DNA of 11,782 bases from Saccoglossus kowalevskii (taxonomy: Eukaryota; Hemichordata; Enteropneusta; Harrimaniidae), in the NCBI RefSeq assembly GCF_000003605.2, contig NW_003156736.1, forward strand, positions 20,114 to 31,895, given 5' to 3'. Under the pieces are notes generated by a model that was given only the letters and a program-made list of their open reading frames with translations, did no database searches and was not told where the DNA came from. Position 1 is the first letter of the stretch. Each line of letters begins with the position of its first letter. Position numbers and translations under genes: made by a program. Of the stretch, positions 1 to 8,024 are shown one piece after another.

Positions 1-251
1 AAACCCAAGAATTCACCAAAAATAGAAGACGAAAAAAAGGCTAATTTGCATATTTGCGCGTTAAACCGGGAATTACTGCTTTGTCATACTTTCTAGACTA
101 TTGAAATTGAAAGTTAACGTATAGACATAGACATTATATGTAAAATTGTTGGACCAGAACAACTGCTCTTGAATATCTAAATCAGAAACACGTCATTCAT
201 ACCAGTGTTTTGATGGGGTCGGTAAAAACACGTTTCAATGCCCAGTAAACA

Positions 252-259
252 TGACGTCA
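252..259. promoter_or_regulatory. perfect CRE/ATF palindrome
   Basis: The sequence TGACGTCA is an exact 8-bp cAMP-response element, the known binding site of CREB/ATF bZIP factors. It lies about 1.15 kb upstream of the plus-gene start codon. An 8-mer can occur by chance, and the same 8-mer also occurs inside coding sequence near 4617, so function is only a possibility. Confidence 0.25.
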
Positions 260-1031
260 TCTCATGAATTATTAAACAGGGGGCGGTCCTAGGAAGGTGA
301 CTTTTTATCACAATCAAAACATCATGGCTTCTCTTCGATGTATTTTTAATAAATAATCTACGAGTATTTCAGAGCCTATGGTTTACCGTGAAAAGTACAA
401 AGTTTTACCGTAGTCATTGACGCCTATTCAAGAGTTTATTGTGACTAGCGTGAATGGGTAAGCTGCGTTTCGACAATGAGCTGTTATCACTGTAAACAAT
501 GTTAAATTATTCTTCACATGCTCAGTTTATTTTTTGAGAATAATTATTTAAAAATAAAATGTCTCAGTCAATCAGAAACTCGGATTCACGCCTTCAGGGA
601 AAGTCACGTTTGGACGCTCACATCGATTTTGTTTTTCGTTCGGCAGGCTGATGCCTTCAGTGTAGCTTTTGCCTCTTCCGACATAGAAATCATCTGAATC
701 TTCTTTCTACCTCTCTTTCTTTTCACACCACGCATAATGTAATGATAAAAATTAGGAAAAAACGCTGAGGAAATATAATGGTTGGTTTGCTAGCGAGCGA
801 TAACTGATTCGAGAATAATTGCACATGCGCGTGAATTGAATGAACTATGACCGGTACAATCTCGATATGCATATTGTCAATCAAAGGTCCGTTATTTGCT
901 TACTCATGCAAATTAGGCAATTGGACATAAACATTGCCACGTGTGAGTGTTTTTTATTTTTAACCAGAAAATAAACAGCAATTTTAATGGTGTTCCAATA
1001 AGAATTCATTGGTCAAATTTTCTAAAAAATC

Positions 1032-1040
1032 TATATAAAA
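1032..1040 (+). promoter_or_regulatory. TATA-like element upstream of the plus gene
   Basis: TATATAAAA lies 371 bp upstream of the assigned start codon. It could position transcription near 1065, which would leave a 5' UTR of about 350 nt or an upstream exon. The surrounding DNA is very AT-rich, so a chance match is likely. Confidence 0.2.
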
Positions 1041-1210
1041 AATGAAAAAAACTATTTTTGATTGAAATTCACAAATAAACTGCATCTCACGTGTTGTTAT
1101 CGTCGCTTGGGAATCAATTTCCGCGCGTGCGCAGGTGGCGACCCCTCCGCTTTAACACAATTTGGGTTGGAAATGCGACATACTACTCCGAGTCGATGTG
1201 TAGACAATTC

Positions 1211-1222
1211 GCCGCCATCTTT
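1211..1222 (-). promoter_or_regulatory. YY1-like motif near the presumed transcription start
   Basis: GCCGCCATCTTT reads AAAGATGGCGGC on the minus strand, matching the known YY1 consensus (AAnATGGCGGC). In animals this motif is typical of core promoters and 5' UTRs. It sits 190-200 bp upstream of the start codon, close to a CpG-containing patch at 1120-1150, which is compatible with a TATA-less start in this area. Confidence 0.35.
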
Positions 1223-1410
1223 TTCATTCACTTTACAACATGTTCGACATGAATGTAATCGAATAAACCTGTAATATACATCGAGGCCCGTGTGACTGGC
1301 GATTTAATTAAACAAAAGAACTATCAGGGGAACGTCGGCGGCGATCTACGAAATGTGTCAATTTACGGATATCAGCTTCGTTTCTTTCGCTTAGGTGAAA
1401 ATTAGTGACA

Positions 1411-1554
1411 ATGTCCGGAGTGGAAGACATTCGATGGTCCGCCATAACCTATGGGTTAAAAGATCTTGCCGACAAGTACACTTTCCCTAAAATTGTCAAA
1501 GTTACGAGGGGGTTTTACGCAAGAAGTGAGAATGAGTCATTGGCCAATGAACAG
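1411..1554 (+). CDS. plus gene, coding exon 1 (CABIT start)
   Basis: Encodes residues 1-48, from MSGVEDIRW to LANEQ. It ends in phase 0 at ACAG|GTAAGT, a near-perfect donor. The WSAITYGLKDLADKY..PKIVKV pattern corresponds to the first strand and helix of the GAREM CABIT domain. The open frame continues 33 nt past the donor before a stop, which supports the splice. Confidence 0.85.
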
Positions 1555-4500
1555 GTAAGTTCATCATGTAAAAAGTCGTCGGAATGATGCCAATACATTA
1601 AAATTAGAGGCAATGCATACCCTTGATTGTATTGAGGCATGCTTTAATAATTATGTGAGCTATTTTATTTTGAATTAAAAAAACAATAAACTCGATTTAT
1701 CGTAAAATGAAAACAATTGAGAAAGCAGTTTTCACGATCGGATGCGCATGCTCGCGATTTAGATTTGAAGTGAATGTGCATCTAACGAATACTGACATAC
1801 TGACAAATCCTGTTTTATTATTTTCTAAATTATATAATAGAATTATTTAAACATTTTCAAAAATACTCGGTTATCCACGTTACCTCTGACTGAATTTCTG
1901 CTACCTATATGTCTTAGGATGTCCCGAAAATCGGCAATCGTCCGTTAGTTCGTTGGAATGGACACTTTACGCACCCATCTTTCCAATATATCCGTATCTC
2001 TTCGTCAAAATAATTATATAAATTCTATTTATGGTTGTTTCATATTTGCTGTAGGTACTTCGAATACATCGTGTTCAGAGTCAGCCGAGAGTGGTGGCAG
2101 TTGACCGTAGAGGGCGTCATCTGAGCATTCCCGTCAAATTTCGATTTAGCAAATTCGATGTGTTCACTAATGGAAAACCAGGTAACGCCATCTTGATTTA
2201 ATATGGAATATGGCAGGGAATATTGTTATGACATAACCACTTCGTCATCTATCCATCTTTCGCTCCATTTTTTTTTTTTTTTTTTTAAATACATGTATGT
2301 TGATTAACAATTGTTTACAGTGGGAAATTATATCTATTTGTTACAAAATTGGAAGAGAAATTGAATAAAATAACACGAAAAATGTTTGTGCATAGGAAAT
2401 GCTGTGATTCTTCTAATAAAATAACTTATTTATATCAATGTGTTGTTTTTTTCGTCACAGAGGGCGATGCCAAGTACATGTGGGACATAGTAGAACATCA
2501 TCTACTGCCAGTCGATGTGCAATTTTCTTCACAGAACGATTTGGTATTCAGCGTCCAGTATATCGATAATAGTGTGAAATTGGATGAGAATTTCGGCAAA
2601 CTGACTCTCAAAACTCTCTACGATGAGAGCTATTTACAAGGAAACGCAATAAATAATAGTAAGTTGAAACTTCTCAGTTCGGTTAGTTTGTAATCCAAAA
2701 CATCGTGGACTGACATGACTTTTTACTAGCTATGTAAATCAGCATATGTTAAGACTTGCCACTTACCTTGTGTTGTTTAGTATCATTTAATGACATTGTG
2801 CACTTCGGCTGCGTTTAAAAGTATTGTTCATTGACATTGACAATTGCACTGACACCGTAAATTTACAATACACCCCATTTTTTCACATCAGCATGAACTG
2901 ACAATGACTCCTTAGTGTGTTACCCAAATCGCAGTGTACTGACATTGACTCCTTAGAGTGTTATCATACGCAGTGTACTGACATTGACTCCTTAGAGTGT
3001 TACCATACGCAGTGTACTGATATTGACTCCCTAGTGTGTTACCCAAAGCGCAGTGCACTGATATTGACCCCTTAATGTGTTATCCAAATCACTGTGTACT
3101 GACATTGCCGACTCCTTAGATTGTTATCCAAATCAGTGTACTGACATTGACTACTTAGATTGTTATCCAAATCACTGTGCATTGAAATTGACCCCTTAGT
3201 TTTCTTAATTATCTCATAGTGTATCTTTGTCAAGAAAGAATAGTTTGTACGTGTTGACGAGAGGAACCCGATATGATTCTGGCCTGCTATCAGCGATATG
3301 GTGCATTATTATTGCGTCTATTCTTCTCTTTGTTCAGATATCCTCGATAGAACTGTTATCAATGTACCGATGTACTGCAAGCTGTCCGTGTCAGTGGCAT
3401 GCGGATTTGTTTCTGGTAGCCCTGACATGTGGCAATCGTACCAGTCGATGCTTTCAACTACCGTAAGCAACAAAGTGGATTTCAAACATGCGCCCGGAAG
3501 TCTCGGTGAGTTGCATTGGCGTTTTCATTGGCTGACTTTCCCACGTGATAAAAAACATTGATTTTATTGGTTGCGCTTTTGTTTTCCGATATTTGTCAGC
3601 CAAATAATTGAACTATTAATATTAAAATTAATACATATATTCTCTATAATTCTTATTTTTGTAGATATTTCGCTGTTTTCGGAGCGTAGTTTAGACAGTG
3701 TAGAACTACACCATTATGAAGAAATCCAACCATCTGGGACACTGACAATACAATCTAGATCAAGAGGGCACATGCACCTCACAGAAAGCACGTCGGAACC
3801 AAACATTGTTCGCTTGCCCCCGACGTTGCCACAGCGTCACCCGAGCATGCGCGGTTTTAAACCTGATTTCGTGCCAACCACGTCACATCTCTCACCGTCT
3901 AAAGTGGAAGAAATGCCGATCGGAAGCAAATACAATATTTATCACATGCCGCGCAAACAGGACATTCAGCAGCCACGACCAGCGACTTTCTCCGCAGCAT
4001 CAGCTCGTGGCATTGACCCGAACAACTTTTCTTATAACGTTCCGGATAAAAGTTTAGCGCGAAAAAATAAGTCCGCCACAGAAGGTGGGTATGTTCAACT
4101 TAGTGTAAGAGGACAGGTGGACCGTGCATCGTTGTTATCAAATGAAGATAACGATGATGGCTACGAAAAACCCGTAGATATTTGCGGCTTACACGCTGGA
4201 CCGTATCGCGAACCACCAATTGATATCCCTCCGCCGGACTACGATATGGATACAATTGATCGACAAATGATTAGACGCAACTCGCATCTCGGGGTTATTG
4301 TTGGGCGGCAACTGAACGTTAATGTCGAACGTATCAAGAGCACGCCTGATTATACGAAAACGCGAGAAACTGTTGATTCTGGGATATCAAGGCAAAATTC
4401 CGCGAAAAGCGCTCAGAGTGTCCAACAACACCAAGATATATCGCACTGTGGCCTGATGTCTGAGCTAACAGCGGTGCAGAATAAACGTCGAAGTCGTGTT

Positions 4501-4800
4501 GGATCGACTTCATCAGAAATATCGATCCAGCCGAAAAGGCATGATGCGATGCCAGTGCCGCGAAAGTACAAGTCGTTGTCTGAAATACCACCAATGCTGG
4601 CAGGGCTCACCGTCGATGACGTCACAGACTGTATGATTTTACTTCGCCTCGAATCCTATATAGATAAATTCAGAAACCATTTCGTCGATGGAGAGATGCT
4701 TCTAACACTAGACAAGCAAACTCTAATGAATGATTTGGAAATGACAGAAATTGACGCCACAAGACTGAAAATGTTCACACAAGGATGGCGTCCGAAGTGA
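1411..4800 (+). CDS. GAREM: GAREM-like adaptor protein (CABIT + SAM), five coding exons
   Basis: Join 1411-1554, 2055-2181, 2461-2658, 3338-3505, 3665-4800: 1,773 nt, 590 residues. All junctions are GT..AG and the frame stays open. The ATG has A at -3 and an in-frame TGA at 1396. Residues about 8-212 resemble the CABIT domain of GAREM proteins (start: VEDIRWSAITYGLKDLADKY; later VPMYCKLSVSV). Residues 213-523 are a probably disordered linker with tyrosines at 230 (YEEI), 355 (YVQL), 379, 393, 405 (in PPPDY) and 442, and a basophilic RRNS at 416-419. Residues about 524-590 are a SAM domain ending GWRPK, the GAREM-type C-terminus. Known family role: cytoplasmic adaptor phosphorylated after growth-factor receptor activation, acting on ERK through GRB2/SHP2. 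The protein is shorter than the roughly 870-residue vertebrate GAREMs, and no YxN GRB2-SH2 motif is seen. A paralogue lies downstream in opposite orientation. Confidence 0.88.
1555..2054 (+). other. intron 1 of the plus gene
   Basis: This 500-bp intron runs from GTAAGT to a pyrimidine-rich TTTGCTGTAG acceptor. It is AT-rich and I see no coding exon, repeat or RNA gene in it. Confidence 0.75.
2055..2181 (+). CDS. plus gene, coding exon 2 (CABIT)
   Basis: Too short to stand out as an open frame by itself. Joined in phase 0 after exon 1, it gives residues 49-90 plus one base: VLRIHRVQSQPRVVAVD, then IPVKFRFSKFDVF. The pattern of a basic hydrophobic strand, then IPVxF, matches the CABIT core of GAREM proteins. 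The acceptor is GTAG and the donor CCAG|GTAACG; phase 1 follows. Confidence 0.8.
2268..2286 (+). repeat. T19 homopolymer in intron 2
   Basis: An uninterrupted run of 19 T lies in the 279-bp intron 2 (2182-2460). It is too far (about 175 bp) from the acceptor to be its pyrimidine tract. It could be a simple-sequence expansion or the tail of an antisense retroelement insertion, and its length is likely to vary between individuals or sequencing runs. Confidence 0.8.
2461..2658 (+). CDS. plus gene, coding exon 3 (CABIT)
   Basis: Acceptor TTTTTTTCGTCACAG, donor AATA|GTAAGT. Entered in phase 1 it encodes residues 91-156 (EGDAKYMWDIVEHHLLPVDV .. FGKLTLKTLYDESYLQGNA). It is homologous to the minus gene's exon at 10670-10485 (EEILEKFSLP .. 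FGNLTLLRSHDITYLGGNS). It is 12 nt longer than that exon and leaves in the same phase. Confidence 0.85.
2659..3337 (+). other. intron 3 of the plus gene
   Basis: This 679-bp phase-1 intron has a GTAAGT donor and a TTCTCTTTGTTCAG acceptor. About half of it is the 41-bp minisatellite at 2889-3200. The stretch 2780-2888 contains looser echoes of the same motif (for example CATTGACATTGAC and GCACTGACA) that may be decayed repeat units. No other feature is seen. Confidence 0.75.
2889..3200 (+). repeat. about 41-bp minisatellite, 8 units, in intron 3
   Basis: Eight imperfect units repeat the theme ACTGACATTGACTCCTTAG, then TGTTA(T/C)CCAAATC, then CAGTGT. Using the ACTGA/ATTGA landmark, units begin near 2897, 2938, 2977, 3016, 3057, 3098, 3140 and 3181, so the period is 39 to 42 bp. 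Units 2 and 3 share a CATACG variant in place of CCAAATCG, which shows local duplication. One unit (3098) carries a 3-bp insertion (GCC). Confidence 0.9.
3338..3505 (+). CDS. plus gene, coding exon 4 (CABIT end)
   Basis: 168 nt, entered and left in phase 1, residues 157-212 (ILDRTVINVPMYCKLSVSVA .. NKVDFKHAPGSL). Donor CTCG|GTGAGT. The minus-gene exon 9449-9282 is also exactly 168 nt, has the same phases and carries PMY at the same offset. A second donor-like ACC|GTAAGC occurs at 3462-3467, but the frame through it stays conserved with the paralogue (NKVDFKH versus SNVDFTH), so the downstream donor is chosen. Confidence 0.87.
3665..4800 (+). CDS. plus gene, coding exon 5 (linker and SAM domain)
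   Basis: The terminal coding exon, 1,136 nt, encodes residues 213-590 after a TTATTTTTGTAG acceptor. It begins DISLFSERS and reaches YEEI at residues 230-233. The linker is rich in Ser, Arg, Pro and Gln and includes PPPDYDMD (401-408). The SAM domain starts near LTVDDVTDC and ends TQGWRPK, then TGA. The open frame extends upstream into the intron by chance, but the hydrophobic translation there (3571-3663) has no counterpart in the paralogue. Confidence 0.9.
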
Positions 4801-4874
4801 CCGCTTGTCGTCTGTTCTAGCGCACATTTACATATTCGGTTACGTGTACAAAAGTAACAAATGATAAACTTTAT

Positions 4875-4913
4875 AAACAGTTTGACTAGAGTCTATGTTT
4901 TCACAAACTGTTT
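4875..4913 (+). other. perfect 10-bp hairpin just after the plus-gene stop
   Basis: AAACAGTTTG at 4875-4884 and CAAACTGTTT at 4904-4913 are exact reverse complements separated by 19 nt. In the transcript they would form a 10-bp, AU-leaning stem 75 nt after the stop codon. Whether it acts on stability or translation is unknown. Confidence 0.6.
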
Positions 4914-4976
4914 CGAGACTATATCGGCTTTTACAGGGGCCATAACCACTGAAGACCACTTCCTTCCACTGTCGTG

Positions 4977-5103
4977 TTAAAGGGCGGCAGTCGTCGTGCC
5001 GCGTCCTGTTCGATATGGGACTCATAGCGAAGTATACAACGCGTGTAAGATACATTGTTTATTTACATGAAATTCGAATACGCGCTGCGCGACGACCACC
5101 GCG
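4977..5103 (+). repeat. dispersed repeat, copy A
   Basis: Aligns in the same orientation with 5767-5865. Shared blocks in order: TTAAA-GGCGGC, GCGT..GATATGGG, CGTGT..ATACATTGT.T.TTTAC, GAAA.TTC, CCACCGCG. Copy A has about 20 extra CpG-rich bases before the last block. Similarity by eye is moderate, so these are old copies of an unidentified element. Confidence 0.55.
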
Positions 5104-5230
5104 CTTTAAGCATTTGATTGTTATCATTCGAAGACATTTCTTATTGCATTATCGTAGTTTTCTCAAATACTGTGTTTGAGTATTTTTTACATATTTGAAA
5201 TACGTTCAATTTTTTGCTTCAAACCACATC

Positions 5231-5238
5231 TATAAATA
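5231..5238 (+). promoter_or_regulatory. TATA box-like TATAAATA (first of two)
   Basis: Within CTATAAATAG. The same 10-mer occurs again 124 bp downstream at 5354-5363. It lies in the presumed 3' UTR, not near a known gene start. Confidence 0.3.
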
Positions 5239-5333
5239 GACATTACGTTGACATAAATGCGAACGTGATAGAAAACACCACTTCATTACGTAGCTCTATA
5301 ATGTTTCAGCAAATTAGGGACATTCCCGCCTAG

Positions 5334-5497
5334 GGCTCGATATCCTACCGAGCCTATAAATAGGAAGCGCAACTATTTTAGCGCCAGTCTTCATCGCGTT
5401 CTTGTGTTTAACGCTTGTATCCTTCCTGTTCATGTATTACTAACTTTCTGGTAAATTCTGCGGTATATCAGTGGATGTACTGTATTGACGTAATAAA
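5334..5497 (+). mobile_element. promoter/poly(A) module resembling a degraded LTR
   Basis: Within 165 bp there is a hairpin (GGCTCG at 5334-5339 with CGAGCC at 5349-5354), a canonical TATAAATA at 5355-5362, an initiator-like CAGTCTTCA about 25-30 nt downstream (near 5386), then AATAAA at 5492 followed by a T/GT-rich stretch. This order (TATA, start, poly(A) signal) is the U3-R layout of retrotransposon LTRs. No TG..CA ends, primer-binding site or second LTR could be fixed, so a solo or decayed LTR is an inference. The AATAAA may equally serve the plus gene. Confidence 0.3.
5492..5497 (+). terminator. poly(A) signal AATAAA, candidate for the plus gene
   Basis: Canonical hexamer 692 nt after the stop codon, followed within 30 nt by a T- and GT-rich stretch (CTTGTTTATT, then ACGTGTACGTTTCTTG). 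It is the first AATAAA in sense orientation after the SAM exon. Confidence 0.45.
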
Positions 5498-5766
5498 CTA
5501 CTCTACTTGTTTATTACTTACGTGTACGTTTCTTGCGATTGATTTGTTTGCATAGCCTGGCATGTCTTACTTATTTTGGATATAGCTCAGTGACGAATCG
5601 TAACCCCACATCCACTGCGAGAAACCACGCTGATTGTAATTTCAGTAGAGTACTCCCGTGTGACTCCTTACTCTTGAACGCCAGATAGATGAACTCTCTC
5701 AAACGAGTTTAATTGTTTATACACATTGAATCATTATAGTATTATGAAAAAAATGGGTATTGGCCA

Positions 5767-5865
5767 TTAAATGGCGGCGATCATCACGACGCGTTTGATA
5801 TGGGGCCCACTTGACGTACTAACACGTGTGAATACATTGTGTCTTTACTGGAAAATTCCACCGCG
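5767..5865 (+). repeat. dispersed repeat, copy B
   Basis: Second copy of the repeat at 4977-5103, same orientation, about 790 bp away. It starts at TTAAATGGCGGC (a YY1-like core) and ends at CCACCGCG. It lacks the CpG-rich insert of copy A. The spacing brackets the TATA/poly(A) module. Confidence 0.55.
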
Positions 5866-6237
5866 AGTTTCGTGAAAACTGCCGAACTTGAATGGCCACT
5901 AGGGATATAGAAATATCTCATTTAAATCAACATTTTAGATCAACATGAAAATGTTCATATAAATATAGCTGACAAATTGAGTTTTAATTGCGTATAAGCG
6001 TTTTGTTCAGGAAATTTGGACATATTTTTATAGCAATGGTTCTGACATGTTATAACACCCTATGCAATTTGGACCTTCGTTTTTTTTATCTATTCTACGA
6101 TAAAAAATATTTTTGCGACGTGAACCATGGTTTTGTTGTTGTCTTACTCTTTAAATGAATTGGGACAAATAAACATGACGTAACACAATAACATATTACA
6201 TGTACTATGCACGCGTGTTATTTCAAACGTTGGTACC

Positions 6238-6375
6238 GGCGGCCATATTGGAGCCTCACCAAACGTTGCACTAAACAATGGCGTCATATGGAAAATAACT
6301 TTTGGAGACATGTAAATCGAGAATGTAGAATACCTGTATTTGATCTTTCACTGATGCTCGCCAAAAACAGTAAGT
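6238..6375 (+). promoter_or_regulatory. possible promoter and first-exon fragment
   Basis: A GC-rich patch in AT-rich DNA contains GGCGGCCATATTGG, a YY1-like core common at animal transcription starts. Next comes ACAATGG with a six-codon frame (MASYGK, stop) and, about 90 bp on, a strong splice donor CA|GTAAGT at 6370-6375. This could be an untranslated first exon of an unannotated transcript, or a remnant of a repeat. No downstream exon is identifiable. Confidence 0.2.
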
Positions 6376-7743
6376 TCTAAACGTTAGCTCTAACCGGGCA
6401 TTATCAGTGGGGACATTTTTTGTAATATATCACTACCTTTTGTAATGAGTATTATTACACGTTTGTTCATTCACTTTCTGACTGTTTTAAGATTTAATAT
6501 TGTCATGTGTAATCTACGCCAGTTAGCTGTCTCTCGCTGAACTTGGTGGTCTGTCCGATAGGTAAATGACAAATTAAAATCTCTTGGTCCAAAATTGAGG
6601 AAAATGCATAACGTGCAAAAATTTATATAAGAACACTGCTTATTGATTTTCTTATCTAAACTTGTATATCCTCACAATTATTTCATTTTAATGTGTCACA
6701 CTTGACATAGTGATGTGTTCGTGTTCAACCCTTGAACGATTTAAATTTCTAGACTATATGTGGCACTGGAAAATAGTCCGTGATGGTGGGCTTCAACGAA
6801 CGTAGAGAATATATGTACATTTTCATATGCGCATTATGCATGGCTCATGGCAATTGCTTACTTTGGGGAGATAATTCAACAGCTTCGATTGATAGTACAG
6901 ATACCAACATTAAAAGCAATGTCCATTTTTAGTATATTTCAATTTATTAAAGAACGCCTTGAACTCCTCGGAAGGAATGAAAACTGTTACATAACAAAGA
7001 AAACAATAGTCACATCAATATACGAACAATAATTGCAAAAAATACAAATAAAGATACATAAGTGAAGACATATCTCCATAAGCAAAAAGAACAATTAAAA
7101 AAATAGTTAATTTGGAAGGAGGTGTTGCTGCCTTTTAAGGAAACTGTTTTTAATCAATTTTGCCAGTGATATATGGGTGTTTTTGCTTTTCATTACAATA
7201 ATCAACTTACTACGATTGTTTAATAAGTTCATAAAATGGTTTTGTAGCCTCTTCTAGTAAGATATTCCACTGTAAGCTATAACGTGTACATAACATTATG
7301 AAGTGTTTATCATCATCCACTTCATTCAGCCGCGTTTAAAATAAATGGGATTTTTTTTTAAATTAATTGAAATATTCCCATAAAAAATATTGTAATATTG
7401 GGAATTGAACAAACTCGACAAACAAACAAAAGTTAGCCTAATAGTTAATTTCGTCGATTTTTTTAAAAAAGAAACTAAATTAAACAGATATATACTTTGA
7501 GACGTTAGTATTTTTTTTCATGCCTCGTTCAATGGTTTATGTTATTTATATTGATTCACTCATTAATATTTCAAGATAATAAAACAGTGGCATGTTGAAT
7601 TAAACACACTTGGCAGAACTGATATTCTACTTTAAGAAAAAATCAACACAAACTTTGTTTCATATGCAAATGAAGTTGCAGTTGGTAAATGTTATCTGTA
7701 ATGTACATCAAAGGACATTTTATCGCGCGATTTACAATAAAAT

Positions 7744-7749
7744 TTTATT
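7744..7749 (-). terminator. poly(A) signal candidate for the minus gene
   Basis: TTTATT on the plus strand reads AATAAA on the minus strand, about 276 nt downstream of the minus gene's stop codon (8027-8025). The region is AT-rich, so chance is possible, but position and orientation fit. Confidence 0.4.
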
Positions 7750-8024
7750 ATTGAATTTAAAAATAGTAAAGAATTCACGATATGTCCAAATAAATGAATC
7801 CGCTCGGATAGATACGTATATACACATCAATACGAAACTAAAAAAATACATAGACCTTTCTGGTTCTATGACAGTACTAAACTCATCAATTATAGCAAAT
7901 ATAGTGAGTTTTACACTTGGTATTTTTTTTTATATTAAAGTTACGAACTATTCTGAATAATTCAAAATATCAAATGTCTAGGAGTACTTAGTATTTACTT
8001 TGAACACATTTGTTTGTACTTGAC

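Larger units (their letters stand above)
1..1410. other. upstream / 5' region of the plus-strand GAREM-like gene
   Basis: No convincing protein-coding exon is visible. The stretch is AT-rich with scattered CpG-containing patches, the densest around 1120-1150. It contains a perfect TGACGTCA site, a TATATAAAA and an inverted YY1-like motif, each listed separately. The short open frame at 1062-1274 has no recognisable domain and no splice logic, so it is treated as chance. A splice-acceptor-like pyrimidine tract ending in AG at 1393-1394, just before the start codon, raises the possibility of an untranslated 5' exon in this region. Confidence 0.5.
4801..5520 (+). other. probable 3' UTR of the plus gene
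   Basis: No coding potential. The first AATAAA in this orientation after the stop is at 5492, which would give a 3' UTR of about 700 nt. The stretch contains a hairpin (4875-4913), the first copy of a dispersed repeat (4977-5103) and two TATAAATAG sequences, so transposon material may have inserted into or replaced the original UTR. Confidence 0.45.
5866..8024. other. AT-rich intergenic stretch plus 3' UTR of the minus gene
   Basis: No convincing exon is seen on either strand. The open frames at 6847-7032 and 7610-7960 are low-complexity, Lys/Ile/Asn-rich and have no recognisable domain; the second begins at TTG. The only structured part is 6238-6375, which pairs a YY1-like GGCGGCCATATTGG with a GTAAGT donor (listed separately). 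The rest is plain AT-rich DNA with homopolymer runs. Confidence 0.55.

Noticed and set aside
3571-3664. hydrophobic N-terminal extension of the last plus-gene exon (possible signal or membrane segment)
   Set aside because: It lies in intron 4 upstream of a good TTTTTGTAG acceptor, and the paralogue has nothing similar; the frame is open by chance.
4334-4625. minus-strand open frames of 70-86 residues inside the last exon
   Set aside because: They are shadows of the plus-strand coding exon with no domain or splice support.
5580-5660. tRNA-like A box (TAGCTCAGTGA) suggesting a tRNA or SINE
   Set aside because: No B box at the right distance and no cloverleaf can be drawn; the match is limited to about 10 bases.
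6847-7032. 61-residue plus-strand open frame
   Set aside because: Short, AT-rich composition, no recognisable domain and no splice context.
7610-7960. 116-residue plus-strand open frame between the two genes
   Set aside because: It begins at TTG in very AT-rich DNA, is Lys/Ile/Asn-rich without a domain, and overlaps the expected 3' UTR of the minus gene.
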